DNA of 64,000 bases from Diadema setosum (taxonomy: Eukaryota; Echinodermata; Echinoidea; Diadematoida; Diadematidae). The DNA lies in assembly GCA_033980235.1 (NCBI GenBank), contig CM067064.1, forward strand, positions 31,895,170 through 31,959,169, given 5' to 3'. Below the pieces are notes generated by a model, which had not been told where the DNA came from, ran no database searches, and saw nothing but the letters and a program-made list of their open reading frames with translations. Positions 43,117 to 56,204 of this stretch are shown piece after piece (the stretch's first letter is position 1; each line of letters opens with the position of its first letter). The position numbers were made by a program, and so were the translations under genes.

Positions 43117-43515
43117 TCCCGTTTGATAATGGAGTGCTTCCATTTGGGTGGAACAACCGAGGTTTTCTAAGTCAAACTGTTACAGGGAGCAAAGCATATA
43201 CTGTCTGTTAAACAATGACTTAATTGATTCCATCGGACCAAGGAGCTGAGTTCTGAGAAGCTTTGATCGCCGTTTCAAGCTCGTTTGCAGCGAAAGGAGC
43301 GTTGAGAGGAGAATCATTAAAACGACGAAAAATGAAGAAAAGGATGTCTGGAACGGAACCGATGTCAAGTGCTTATCCACTTGACAGTGTGTAGTCCTCG
43401 GTATTTTCGTTGTATAGCACGAATTCATATAATCTTACTTTTTATAAAATGTATGATAGGCGTTGGCTTCGAGCACGTAAACACGCATTTCCTTTTTTAT
43501 ATTGCCTTCTATTTT
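43117..43515. other. No gene seen
   Basis: Non-coding by eye between the MITE and the next DR1-rich element. Confidence 0.4.
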
Positions 43516-44527
43516 TATGCCTCCGCCAACGAAGTGGCCGGAGGCATTATGTTTTCGGGTCGTCCGTCCGTCCGTCCGTCCGTACCTCCGTCCGCACGTA
43601 CGTCCGTCCCGTTTTGTTTTTGTCGATATCTCAAGAACCGTGTGGTGGTTTTACATCAAACTTGGTATGAGGGTATATCCTGGGGGGATAATACTTTGTT
43701 TGGATTTTAGGGTCACGGGGTCAAAGGTCAAAGGTCACAGGTTATTTTGTGAAAAAAAAAGGTTGAAAATTCATGTTTTTCTCCATATCTCGCAAATGGT
43801 TCAAGGTATCTTCATGGAACTTAGTATATATGCTTGTTCCAATGGGCAGTGATTATCTAGGGAAGTTGGGGGTCATGGTTCAAAGTTTAGGGGGTCAAAG
43901 GTCAAGGTAAACTCCTCAAAATATCACTACTTTCCTTATATTTAAGCAGTGCCTGAAGGTTTTTTTTTTTTTTTTTAACTTGATGTATGCATGTATTACT
44001 CAATATATATTCTGTGGGAAGTTTCTTGCCAAAAGGTCAAAGGTCAAGTGAAAGTGCTGAATTGCACTTTTTCCTCCATATCTCGAAAGTAACTCAAGGT
44101 ATCATCATGAAACTTACATATTTATGCATGTTCAACCTAACAGTGATTCTCTTTGGAACTGTGAGGTCAAAGGTCAAAGGCCAGGTTTAGATAATGCTAT
44201 TTTCCCATTTGATACTGAAATTATACTTTTTTCTCAATACCTTGAAAATTACTCAATGCATAAACTTATAAAAGGGTCAAAAGACAAGTAAAAATCATCA
44301 GTTCCCCAAATACCTGCACTCTGACATTTTAATCATTCATCCAATTGAACCTAGTTCTAGGAAAGTGAACATTCAGCACATTTGTGGCAAACCTGCATGT
44401 CATTCTAATATTTTGCCAATTGTGTGAAACTGTCATCACACATTGTCAAGACATTGTACTATAGACCTATTAGGAGAACCATGCATTATGGCGGAGGCAT
44501 ATCAGTCGCCGTAGCGATATATCTAGT
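43516..44527 (+). repeat. DR1-rich interspersed element, copy C
   Basis: Starts TATGCCTCCGCCAACGAAGT, followed by a CGTCCGTC array (43560-43607) and several GGTCAAAGGTCAAAGGTC motifs. It ends CATTATGGCGGAGGCATATC and AGTCGCCGTAGCGATATATC. It is about 1.0 kb, without the triplication seen in copy B. Confidence 0.85.
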
Positions 44528-45660
44528 TTTATGTTGTTTTGGTGTTTTTTATTTATTTTTTTTTGGGTTTTGTTATGTTTTGTTTTGTCTTGTTTCTGTC
44601 TTTTCTTTTCTTTTTGCTCCTCCGTGGCTACGCCGGGGATACAGAATAACAGAAGGCTGAATAGATGGCTATGGAGCACGTAATAAGTTAAACGCCTTTC
44701 CTCGTACAAAGTATCATAGACGTTAATGACGGCCATCCCCTCGGTGAAATAGCTCTCAAACCAAAAGTGATACACTAGTCCCCCCTCGAAACTACTTGTT
44801 CAATACAACAATTAGAGTACTTTATGACGGATGGGGCACGCTGTTCACTGGTCGTTGAATGGATTGCCGCGGAGTATTGGCAAACATCCATGCAAAAGTC
44901 AATCATCATTCTGCCACTTTAACACGTGGCTGTCACAGTAGAGTGTTAATTATGCTCTTACTGAAGTGTGTATGCACCTATAGCTTGAAGTTGAGGTCGT
45001 GTTTGAACGACATGCGCTCTAGTGATGTTGAAATGTTAGGCGCTGAAGAAATGGCCCAGTAGTTATCTGGTTTTAATTCATCTCCATTTTTTGAAGTGTT
45101 ATTACTTTTACTATCGAAAATTTCATGATTTTGGAACCCTTGCTTCTGTAGTAGGTGAATTGCTTTTATTAGGGAATTCATCAAAATATCAGCACATTGT
45201 TTTGAAATCTAAACAGAACAATCAACTGGTTTTGTTTTGTTTTGTTTTCAATTGATCATTCCAATCTTCAGTTCGGTCTTAGAGGTAAACGCACATGAAC
45301 ATAATATTGCAGTGGTATTGTTTCTGCACGGTCTAGTAACACTTTATTCTTCCTGTGCTGTTCATTCTACCAATCTGTGGTGATGTTTGCAAAGTTTGAA
45401 TTAAACTGTCAAGCTTTCATACTGAATGAATCATCACAATACAATGGCGGAAAGATTTAGAAGAGAATGAAACGCAAATATATGTGGCCCATGAGGAAAT
45501 GCAGCTTTATTGCCCACTTGCAGGTTAACAGGTACAGTTGTATATCATGTTTGAGTTTATTTTGAGTTTGAGTTTATATATTTTACTACGGTAAAAAGCT
45601 TGCTATCAGCTAAAAGCTGTTTTTCAGCAAGGCCGTGAAATGATAACAAAAATAAAATGT
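44528..45660. other. No gene seen
   Basis: T-rich tract (TTTTGTTTTG) near 44525-44625, then sequence with only short frames and no recognisable feature. Confidence 0.4.
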
Positions 45661-45667
45661 TAATATA

Positions 45668-46187
45668 TTTACTAGTACGACACATCAGCAAAGCTTAATG
45701 AAAATTGAACAATCCGTTATAAAAAAGGGTTATGAACTTTTAAAGTTTCGATGCCGCTATCGCTGGATGAGAAGACTATACTGTATAGTTCATGGCATCT
45801 TGTAAGCGATATAAAGAAGAATATGAAGGAAATTAAACATATTTCACTTTTATAGCGTAATGGAAGAGCACTTGACTTACCTCTTTCAAAAAACAAGAGG
45901 GATGATATTGCCCTCAACATGTGTTATCATGAAGAAGTCGACGGCATGTGTACTTTAAAAAAAAATGACAATTTTGTGGAATTTTCTTTTTATTTTCTTT
46001 ATAATATCCTTGTAGAGACATAACGTCATTGAATTTAGTAGTCTTCCTATATATCCAGCGATGGTGGGACCGAAACTTGAAAAATCCAAAAATTTTGCAC
46101 GAACTGTTCGATTTCCCTCAATCTTTACTGATTTGTTCTACACTGTATACTAATATTGCTGCATTCACTCAACTCACATGTATAATA
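45668..46187. mobile_element. Degraded AAAGGACAAG-family MITE, copy 3
   Basis: Retains CACATCAGCAAAG, ATTGAACAATCCGTTA, CGCTGGATGAGAAGACTA and TTCTACACTGTATACTAATATTGCTGCATTCACTC in the expected mirrored order. The terminal AAAGGACAAG blocks are lost. Confidence 0.6.
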
Positions 46188-46536
46188 TTTGGGTTTAATT
46201 CCCTTTTAACAGTATACTCCACATTAGATTGCTACTATAACGCACACGTATTTCATCAACAAGTACTATTTGATAATAACTGAAGTGACTTTGTTTCCCA
46301 CCTTTTCTTTCATCAGCAATTCGTTGTATCCTGTGGTATTTGCTTTCTTTTTATCATATTCATTTTGTTGTTGCTGCTGTTTCATAAAGCATCAATAATC
46401 ACCAATCGACCTATTAAACAAAGGGGAGTATACTTCTTCCGCATTGGCTTGGTTTTCAGAGGCTCGTGATAAGCAGTGGCAGCAGCAGCATTAGAATCAA
46501 AATAAGTTCCAATTTCATTCCAGTTTTGTCTCTTCA
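46188..46536. other. No gene seen
   Basis: Non-coding by eye; GCAGCAGCAG near 46477-46489. Confidence 0.35.
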
Positions 46537-46656
46537 GGGCCCTGTTTTATGAAAAGATTTAATTGATTATATAGTTGATTTCAACTGTAAGTCTATGGCA
46601 GCCTGTGCGGTAAGGACATTTATAATCGATTTTATCTTTTGATAAAACGGGGCCCA
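46537..46656. mobile_element. 120-bp MITE with GGGCCC ends
   Basis: GGGCCCTGTTTTATGAAAAG pairs with CTTTTGATAAAACGGGGCCC, and GATTATA / TATAATC follow inside the arms. Confidence 0.75.
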
Positions 46657-46866
46657 GGTCTTTTCTCCCATCAAAGGTTGTCCCCCGTATAGCTGTCTGC
46701 AAATTTGAAAGCAATAATAACTGTTTTCGATGTGTTATTCTAGATTTATGATGGAAAAACTATATACCTTTATAGTTATGCTGATATCCAGTCACAGAGA
46801 ATGCTTGAGTCACCAGTAAGCATGTTATAGTGGGATACAATGTTTCAGGAAAGATATCGAAAATTA

Positions 46867-47339
46867 AAGGGTGTGTACAGTTCTGGTCGAGGTGAGGATT
46901 TAGCTTTTAACGTTTTGCGAGATATTCAGAAACCACTCTATGAGATGTCAAAGAGCATGGAATTCTAAGGGGTATCAAAAGTTTATTTGATGAAAATTAA
47001 TTTTGAAATGGCTGAGATATCCAAAAACAAGGTAAAACAAAGAGATCCTAATAAAAGTCGTGGCCTGTCACGTTTTATTATTATCACTTTTTGAATATCT
47101 CGGCCATTTGAAAACCAATTTTCATCAAATAAACGTTGAATCCTTCTTAAAATAACATGGTCTTTCATATTTCATACGATGTTTCTCATTATAGGTTTGT
47201 CAAAATAAGCGCCACTATTATATGTTTTTGTGTTTTATTTTGCCGAATAAATGACCTAAATTGGCCTCAATCAATCAATTATCTCATTTAGGAATGTTCA
47301 AAACATGAATCCCACCTCAACCAGTACTGTACAGTCCCT
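46867..47339. mobile_element. TTAA-flanked MITE, family 1, copy 3
   Basis: Ends AGGGTGTGTACAGTTCTGG and CCAGTACTGTACAGTCCCT, TTAA at 46863-46866 and 47340-47343. About 85 bases near 47195-47280 are absent from the other copies. Confidence 0.85.
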
Positions 47340-47343
47340 TTAA

Positions 47344-47591
47344 TACATTTGTTTGAAAAACAGGATAAAAAAGAAAACTTGTAAAGAATATGTGGGACGA
47401 ACGTTCTTTGCATGGGCAATTTTATTCAATAACACTTTCGGACTGCAACTGATTTAGCACTGGACCTACTCCCTGAGTTCCTTTGTCCATTGTCTATATG
47501 ACAGATCTTTTTTTTTTTCTTTGACAACGAGATGTAGATTCAAGGAATGAAAGCATTACCAGTGAAAGCTAGTCCCTATTGCTTAAGGAAT

Positions 47592-47643
<52 letters not shown>

Positions 47644-48139
47644 AAAAAACTGCCAGCAGCTGTGTGAGATCAAGTATCCCAGTTTAACACTTTTGTTACA
47701 TTAAATTTATGACTGTTGTTATGTCCTCTTCAAAATCGGACATTGATGTTGGGTAGACCTAGACAAAGAGTGAATGTTGTAAGGATGGAAGAGCAGGTTT
47801 CTTTTTCATAATACATGGTAATTTTCCAGAAAACCGTGTTACTTCACTAGTGGCGGGGGGGGGGGGGGAGGGGGAGATCTGGAGAGGCAGATCATGCCGC
47901 TGATACCAAGTTTCCTTTCGTTTAGAAGTAGCCTCGAGTCAACGTTTTCCTTTAAAAAAATTATATATGATGTATTGATGATAATAGAATCTCTGCTAGT
48001 TTTAGCATAATTCCTCATTTAAAAACCTCCACCCAAAGGATTGACAGCAGAATAGATTGAATGATAGATAGATAGATAGATAGATCGTTAAATAAATGAA
48101 AGAAATAAAAAAAAAATGAAAAGCTGATTAAACCCGGAA
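47344..48139. other. No gene; simple repeats
   Basis: CA plus A run (47592-47649), G run (47853-47867) and GATA repeat (48065-48085). Confidence 0.5.
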
Positions 48140-48272
48140 GTGGCACCAGGAATATTTTTTTTTGCGCCCCCCAATGTGCAGAATAACTGAGCAAAACATA
48201 AACTTGAACTAAAAATGTCCACTTTTTCTAATTCTGAACCTTCCCATGAAAATCTTAGTTACGGGCCTGGTA
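48140..48272. repeat. Degraded fragment related to the hAT-like element at 53213
   Basis: TTACGGGCCTGG near 48258 and GTCCACTTTTTCTAATTCTG resemble pieces of the 53213-57132 element ends (GGCCCGTAGCC, AAATTCTGAAAGGTCCACTT). The match is partial. Confidence 0.35.
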
Positions 48273-49070
48273 ACATGCATATAGGGGATTGATGTTCAAA
48301 CAGGAATTAACTTGCGTACAGGATCACTGAGTATAGGTCTTTGTTATACTGCCAGGAAAATATGCTGCAAACACCATTTACAAGGATTAGCCTGCATGAC
48401 TAGAATCATTACAGCATGGATGCTTATCTCAATTTCAATCTCAGTATTCAATGTCAATATTCCATTTACGAACCAGCATGCCTGTTTATATTTTTTATAA
48501 TATATATTTCATGATATTTTTTTACTGCTAAGATGTGAAAGATTAGGGCTTACGTACAATAATTTGATTACATTTTGCAAGTTAAAAGTTGCCAAAATTC
48601 ATTTCTGGAAAAGCAGTGTTGTCATAAAGTATTTTGTCATGTTTCTATGATTATTCTAAATATCACTGATCCTCATTGAACGTTCCCTTCGCACTGTATG
48701 AATGAGTCATAATTCATCGGTGTTTGTGGGTGTGTGCGTATGTGTGTGTGGCGGGCGTTGTGAGTCTTTATCTCCTCGATCCTTGTTGCTCTGGTGGAAT
48801 TCTTATATACTAGTATATGACATTCTATATGAAAGCAATCATTGTAGCCTATACAGTTTCATTTTTGCTCAAGTTTGCTTATACAAAACATGTACATGCC
48901 TATATTATGGCTTATATACAGGGCCTATACTATTGTTCATTTTGTCTCGAGACTACAAAAGTATATAGGCGTATATTAAGCTAAATTTTCAATATCGAAT
49001 AATCCCTTTATTGATGAAAGTGATGAAAGTGAAAAATATTGATGCATTGTCCTGTGCAGCATAACTTCCT
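48273..49070. other. No gene seen
   Basis: AT-rich; short GTGTGTG stretch near 48735. No supportable feature. Confidence 0.4.
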
Positions 49071-49420
49071 CTAGTGCAGGAGGCTACGATGATCAACCCG
49101 ACGCAATTCCAGCAACGTCGATACGGGGCGCCAGCCGCCTACCATCTCCGTGCAATCCTGCTTGCACGATGAACAAGAACGACCGGCTTCTCCGCGCGGG
49201 TGAATATCGACTTCTCATGAGCGCCCGCAACCGCGGCGTTCCCCCTCACGTGAGTGAAGCCATGTCCGTATTTCGTATCACTGTATGACTGACCTATTTA
49301 CCTCCCATTCTTCCAAGGTATCACTGGCCGCGACATCGCTTTTTACAATCTACGCAAAAATACCGTCTCGACACGAACCACGATCAGGGTCGTCTGTGTT
49401 CAGGTTTACTTCAAACCTGT
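49071..49420. other. Isolated GC- and CpG-rich island, exon-like
   Basis: An abrupt rise in GC and CpG content within AT-rich sequence. Both strands have short frames; on the plus strand two overlapping ones begin MINPTQFQQRRYGAPAAY and MNKNDRLLRAGEYRLLMSAR. A possible donor CCTCAC|GTGAGT is at about 49251. I do not recognise a protein. It may be a first exon, a promoter island or a captured gene fragment. Confidence 0.35.
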
Positions 49421-50565
49421 AGCTGTGAGAAAAATGATAAAAAGATTTAAAGAAAATGACGGTAACGGACTATACAGGTCAACAATCATAATTTTGTATT
49501 CACTCATGTTTCCATTTTCCAAGTTTTCTGTCTGTAGGCCCTACCATTTCCTAAAGTACGTTTAATTACATCTTCTGAAACAAGCCTTACAAATGAATAT
49601 TAATGCCAACACTTTGTTAAATTTTGGCATACTGTATTGAAAATGGAATGCAGAAATAAAACTGAATGAAAACTGAACTGCACAGCACTGAAATTGTTCC
49701 TTGTTCTACCTTCGCCGAGGTCCCCCTTTCATTTCCTATATAAAGGGACAGGACTTAATCATTTATGAAGAGGTGCAAAGTCCTCTTTTGACTATGTTTT
49801 AGGAGTGCACCATACACCATAGAATGACTGACGTCATACTCAGTAACTATCTTTGAACATTGGATTTGTAGGAACGTATTGTTTGATAGTCTTTACTTAA
49901 CAAGCTGTAAGATATAATATTGATTATGGTGAAAAGTTAACCCATATCCGCCTTCTGCTTTATACTTTGTAAACGCCATTTGTACCGAGCCACTACAGAC
50001 AAATATTTGCACTCAAAGCATTTTCAACTTCACATCTCTTTCAAAGGCACTAAGAAATAAAGGAAAGTTGACAAATTATGTATCAAAAGAAAGAGCATAA
50101 AATTACCTTTATTATGATATAAATTTCCATGCATTTTGACCTATCAAAAGAATTTACAAGTTGACAGAAGTCAGGCATGATTTAAGAAAATATTAATAAT
50201 AAATATCATATTTGATGTTTATTCATAAATCAAAAATATTTTCTTCCTTTGCATGTAGATCTTAATATCATTTTCAAAATATTCAAAGCAAGAGCTTTAC
50301 AGTGGTATATGATATTGTGATCTTTTAAGTAGGAATAATTGGAGAAGAAAAAAGATAATGCAATCGATCTGTTTGTGACAAATGGGTATTTTCCTTGTAA
50401 AAATATCATTGACTGATGTAAAGAGACTGTTCTTTGCAACCTTCTCTGAAATGAGATACCACACCCATCCAAATCAATGCATATTACTTCAGGAGAAATA
50501 ATATCACTTTGTGACCAAAATATCACACAAATATTATGTAAACAAATGTCATAATTACAAATGCA
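49421..50565. other. No gene seen
   Basis: AT-rich with no supportable feature; the minus-strand frame at 50230-50526 shows no known motif. Confidence 0.4.
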
Positions 50566-50569
50566 AAAA

Positions 50570-50612
50570 TGACGTCAAAATAACGTTAAAAATGACGTTT
50601 GAAATGACGTCA
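50570..50612. promoter_or_regulatory. Cluster of CRE/ATF motifs
   Basis: Two perfect TGACGTCA palindromes (50570-50577, 50605-50612) with a TGACGTTT variant at 50593-50600. Downstream are ACGGAATTTTCCGT and CTACGGGAAATCCCGTAG palindromes in locally CpG-rich sequence. A regulatory role is inferred only. Confidence 0.4.
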
Positions 50613-50699
50613 TTTCAGCGGCAAGCTCGACTACGGAATTTTCCGTACTTCGGTGATTGCAGCGTACGCGGCTTCTACGGGAAATCCCGTAGATCGGCG

Positions 50700-51830
50700 G
50701 ATATGGGTTAAATGATAATTTCGCCAAGAGCAACCTTTATTCAAATTTAAGGACAAGGATAGAGTAGGCTCTCGCTGAATTCAATGTTGAACATGCTCTA
50801 CAAGAACTAAATAAAAAAAAATATTTCGAGCGTCAACACATTTTCTTCAAAATCAATACGCCTGACAAAGAAACAACTAAACATCGATACACTACATAAT
50901 GACTACCTTAGATTTCTTGCTACCTATGTTAAGTTTGTTGGATAAGAAGTTCAATCATGGAGCTACAATCCATGGTTGAAATAAACAATTTCACTGCATG
51001 TACATAAGTTTACGGGCAACACTGAACATAATCAACGTTGTCTGGGTAGAAATAGTCTGTAATTAGTGCCCATACTAAAAGGTCCATGGAGGAACCATGG
51101 AGCCAAAAGTCCATGCTTCTGGTTGCACACACAATTCAACCAGTAGTATCCTGAATAGCGAAATAGTACGGGAAGAGGTCTGGAAACCAGACTGGTTATA
51201 CTCAACCAGGGAGGTGAGGAAAAGAACGCCCTGGATCCACTGCTCTTTCTCCCTCTCCCTCTGGCGCAGTCTCACATTCCAGCACGCTCCTAATACGCAG
51301 GTCATAGGGGGTTACCCCCGAAATGGACCGGTTCTGGCACGTGGAAGCAAGGAGCTTCAAGTTCCTCTGCGGCCTCTCGCCCACTTCCCTGGTGGAAGCA
51401 TGAACCTATTGAATAGGTCCATGGTGTAAGTGAACAAAAGAAGCGCCAGCGAAGCTTGAAAATGCGGAGGTGAAAATCCACTTGTCAAGGTGAGAAATAA
51501 TTATAAATGAGCACTTGGAGTGGGGTGTCCGTGTTCCGTGCGTGCGAATGGTTGTTGGTGAATGTGACGTCCCAAACGCAACTCATGCGTGTCAGGGACG
51601 TGTGCGACCGAAGAGATCGTACCTGCCTCTCGAATTTCGCCAGAGCCTTTTTCTGGATATCTACCCACATACTCCTATCTTGCAATCATTTTATGTGTCT
51701 TTGACCATTGAAGGTGTTCATAGCAGAGTAGACTGCAAATGTGATTTTATCGTCGACGAAGGGCAGGGAATAATCACCGCTTCATCTCTACAACTTAGCT
51801 GGTGCGAGAAATTTCCAAGCACCTGTTAGT
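50700..51830. other. No confident gene; CpG-richer patch at 51500-51800
   Basis: All frames at 51485-51829 are open for 65-104 codons on both strands, and none is recognisable. A pyrimidine tract CTTTCTCCCTCTCCCTCTGG followed by CGCAG near 51243-51267 resembles a splice acceptor. Evidence is too weak to call a gene. Confidence 0.3.
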
Positions 51831-53212
51831 AGTAAATTAAAATAGAGCCCCGGTACATACTGCCTACCAGTTTTTGTTTGTCACCCAAAGCTGATCCTGC
51901 AGTCCGAGGTAAGACTTTTAGTTTGCAAGACGAATCTAAACCCTTGTTTTTGATTTCTTTTTATAAAATGCCTGCTTTAAAGATTTTAGTAATCAGTATA
52001 GGCCCTATGTATGAATATGAAACAATGTTGTATTACATCAGGTAGGTTTCCACCTCCCTGATTACATTTTGCACGATCCGTGCCATAACTGTATAGCTCC
52101 ATGTGTCGTGCACAACTACGTGATTATAAGCATATTTTAGAGTAAAAAAATGAAATGGCCTTTAAACATGGTGAATGTCGAGTCCTTTGAAGGTTTTTGC
52201 TGCCCCTTATGCCTTTCAACTGATAGGTCATGGGATCCGAGTGTCCACTGCAATACACATGGAATGGCTTATTCGGCAGATGTGAGCCGATCCAACAGAT
52301 AGGTAAGTTTAACTGAGTGGCCTTCTGACTTCACACATAACATGACGGGAAATGTCAACGCTATGGTGTAAGCTAGGCAGATTTCACTTTGGAATAATTT
52401 ACCCTTGAGAATGATTTCGATTGATTTTGTGCTGTGTAAATGATATTTGTATATACTGAACTTATAACTTGCATGTGATTTATGTGTTGCTTTTACATTG
52501 TCAAAATGTCATGGATTGATCTTGTAAACACAGCTCTGTATGATTTGTGTGGAAACTTGATAAATGAAATGAAATGAAATTTAGAGATCACATTATAGAA
52601 GAGACTCAGGATAAACAGTTTTTTTTTTTTTTTTTTTAATGTTGATCAGTCATTGAGAGAATCTCTTGACAATGAAGAAATTGTTTTTAAAATTATTTCT
52701 TGAGTTAATCAGCTGCATTTTTACAAAATTGGGCCTTGGTAAATCACCCGACAAAATAGTTCCATATTAGTTTATTGGGCAAATATTGGCTCCCTTGCTC
52801 TTTGCAAAATCGGAATTGTCTGCAAGTCAAAAGCATAGTGTTATTACACTAATTTCAATACCTAAGAAAGTTTACTTATTTTTTTAGTATTATCGACCTA
52901 TGTCCTTGATCATTTACGTTGATGCAGAAGTTTGTTATAAGTACATGCAGCAAGGCTTCAAAAATTGTTATATTTAATAATTCATTATTCCAGATCAACA
53001 TTCCTTCATCAAAGGGAGAAATATATTACACAGGCTATATAAGAAACGCTCATGCTATGTTCTATCATTCAGATATCAGGTGTCTCAAAATCCGTACATA
53101 TAGTGATGCGTGACAAACTGAACACTCACATAAAAGACCGGCCGAGACAATTACTCGAAAACGTATGAATCCAACTCACCGATCACCCCTCTCTCAAACA
53201 GTCAGAACGTTA
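51831..53212. other. No gene seen
   Basis: AT-rich; T run at 52619-52638; GAAAT repeats near 52565-52580. Confidence 0.4.
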
Positions 53213-54470
53213 CAGGCCCGTAGCCAGGGGGGGTGCGTCGGGTGCGTACGCACCCCCCCAAATTCTGAAAGGTCCACTTTTTCATAATAACGGTTTTTAG
53301 CAATTCTCAAGATAACAATCCAAATAAATATAAAGACACATTATTATGCTACGTAAATGTGGAAGAGTACGTTTAACAATGTTAAAAATAATTGTACGAA
53401 ACCCTTTTGTTGTATGAACCATCGGATCGTCCCCATGCACACAAACACAAATGTTATGTATCAATTTGTGCGAGCTATTATTATATTGGCACTGCATGCC
53501 ATGTCCCTTGGCGCGTGTGACCGGTGTTTTTTTTTTTTTTTCACTGGCCGCCCGAGTACGTGCGATTCGTGGATGACATTGAGGTTGACACTTGCATTTT
53601 TTCACACGAACAGAGGTAAGTGGATGAAAATCTAATAGCCTCAAGTTTACGTATAATGTTTTTATTATGATAAGAATTAAAGAAATTTCCTCGAAATTAT
53701 AACTATAATCGAAAACCTGAGACATTTTATATCTACGTCTCACAAAGATATAGTACATGTATATAAGTACATGTTGGCATGATAATGCCTGGGGATAGAT
53801 TATTATGTCAACTATTTTCCATTATGAATGCATGCTCCAATCAAATTGTGAATAGGTGGTCATGAATTAGCATTTCTTACGAACGATCAGGAGAGACAAA
53901 ATGAGTCGGATTGGATTACAATTCTCACAGCTTTGTAGAAGTCTGAGTCAACAGTATCACACAGTACTTCAAGACGTGTTATAGTACAAACGATTTCTTG
54001 AGCCTGCACCGTTTCAGGCTCTGTTCTGGATACAGCGGTAGAAACTCATTCTTTTCTTTCTTTTTTATTTTATCATTATTTACTAATCTCTTTTCTAACT
54101 TACAGGTAGCGGATTTCTTTGCAGGCCAAATTCGGAAATGTAGTGTTGATTATTACTTATACATTTTCTCATGTTGTGACAGTTCTATTGGTTCTCATTT
54201 TAAAGTGAGCCAAAACCTAAAAAAATTTCACTTATAATTTCCAAAGAGTATTATGCAGGCACGCAAACTCATTTTAGTTGTATTTCATTTAAATGTAATG
54301 GGTAAGAGGGTATGAGAGAGAATGGAAAGTGCTGAGCTATGAAGTAAAATGGTAAAGTAAAAAGTTTGTCAGATAGTATTACAAAAGAAACTCATTCTTT
54401 TTTGTTTGTTTATTTTATCATTATTTACTTATCTCTCTTCTAACTTAAAGGTAGTGGATCTCTTTGCAGC

Positions 54471-56204
54471 CAGTGACGTATCTAGGGGGGGGGGGGGGGC
54501 AAGGGGGGCACGTGCCCCGGGCGCCACTCCTTGGGGGCGCAAAAAGCGAAAAAAAAACGAAGAAGAAGAAGAAAAAAAAAACGAAGAAGAAGAAGAAAAA
54601 AAGAAGAGAAAAAGAAGAAGAAGAAGAAAAAAAAAAAAAAACTCGCCCGAAAGGGGGAGGGAGAATGGTAAGGGGGGGGGGGGGGGGCAGAAAACCAAAT
54701 CAAACAAGATAAAAACAAAACATGATGATGACGCGGACAAAACGACAATGTTTATTGTGTTCACACAAACATTCTATGTTCTGTGAGCTGAAATACAAAA
54801 ATTTTCGGCTCGCTTGCTGCGCTCGCTCGCCAAAATTTGTATAAAAAAGAAGGTAAGAACAAAACGTGATGATGACAAAATGGCAGTCTCTATTGTGTTC
54901 ACACATGTCATTTTATATTTAGCAAGCAAAATGTTTCACGGAGCAGCGGCTGCAATTTCATTCCTTCTGAAGCGATCGCCCATTGGATCAAAAGAGGGCG
55001 TCAACGGTTTCGAACATACGGGGGGGGGGGGGCGCAAAAAAACAATAACAAATCAAACAAGATAAGAACAAAACGTAATGATGACGCGGAAATATACAAA
55101 TTTCGGCTCACTCGCTCGTACTAATGTAGAGTATTTTTTCAAGTCCTCAGTTTGTTGGTATAAATCGTTATCTATAAGGCCGTCACTATATTTTGATTAG
55201 AATTGTAAGATTTAATAAGCAAAAAATGACAAGAGTTTCATGATTTGTAAGCTGAAATACAAAAATTTTCTGCTCGCTCGCTGCGCTCGCTCGTCAAAAT
55301 TTGTTTAAAAAAGGAGAAGAAGATAAGAACAAAACGTGACGATGACGCGGACAAAATGATAATGTCTATTGTGTTCACTCATGTCATTTTATATTTAGCA
55401 GGAAAAATGTTACACGGAGCAGCGACTGCAATTTCATTCGTTCTGAAGCGATCGCCGATTGGATCAAAAGAGGACGCCAACGGTTTCGAACATACGGGGA
55501 AGGGGGGCGCAAGAAAAAAATCAAAAAAGATAAGAAAAAAAAAACGTAATGATGACGCAGAAATATACAAATTTCGGCTCACTCGCTCGTACTAATTTAG
55601 AGTATTTTTTCAAGTCCTCAGTTTGTTGGTATAAATCGTTATCTATAAGGTCGTCACTATAATTGTGAGATTTAATAAGCAAAAAATGACAAGAATTCCA
55701 TGTTTTGTAAGCTGAAATACAAAAATTTTCGGCTCGCTCGCTGCGCTCGCTCGCCAAAATTTATATAAAAAAAAATATAAGAACAATACGTGATGATGAC
55801 GAGGACATTTACAAATTTCAGCACACTCGCGCGCACTAATTTAGAGTACTTTTTTAAGTCCTCAGTTCTTTTGGTATAAATCGATATCTATAAGGCTGTC
55901 ACTATATCTTGATTAGAATTGTAAGATTTGGTAAGCAAAAAATGACAAAAATTCCATGTTTTGTAAGCTGAAATACAAAAATTTTCGGCTCGCTCGCTGC
56001 GCTCGCTCGCCAAAATCTATCAAAATTCATTACATTTAAATCACCCTCAAAAATATCCCTTTTAAGTGCTTGAAAAAGCATCATGCGGACTTTGTTTAAA
56101 GTCCCTGCCGGGATGGGGTAGGGGTTGAACACTTTTTTTTTCAGAAATTAGGGGCGCAGTTTTCGTGCTTGCCCCGGGCGCCGTTTTCCCTAGATACGCC
56201 ACTG
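54471..56204. mobile_element. 1.73-kb nested hAT element with 8-bp duplication
   Basis: Ends CAGTGACGTATCTAGG and CCTAGATACGCCACTG, flanked by the perfect 8-bp repeat TTTGCAGC (54463-54470, 56205-56212), diagnostic of hAT. It contains a G run, an AAG-rich purine tract (54556-54642) and internal repeats of a roughly 460-bp unit marked by CTGCGCTCGCTCGCC at 54816, 55281, 55741 and 55997. Frames in the purine tract (Lys/Glu-rich) are simple-sequence artefacts; no transposase. Confidence 0.92.

Noticed and set aside
51485..51829. Overlapping frames of 65-104 codons on both strands
   Set aside because: Coding-like composition but no motif, no decisive strand and no splice structure; mentioned only as a CpG-richer patch.
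54406..54786. Lys/Glu-rich frame and its Phe/Leu-rich antisense partner
   Set aside because: Both are produced by the AAG-rich purine tract of the nested hAT element.
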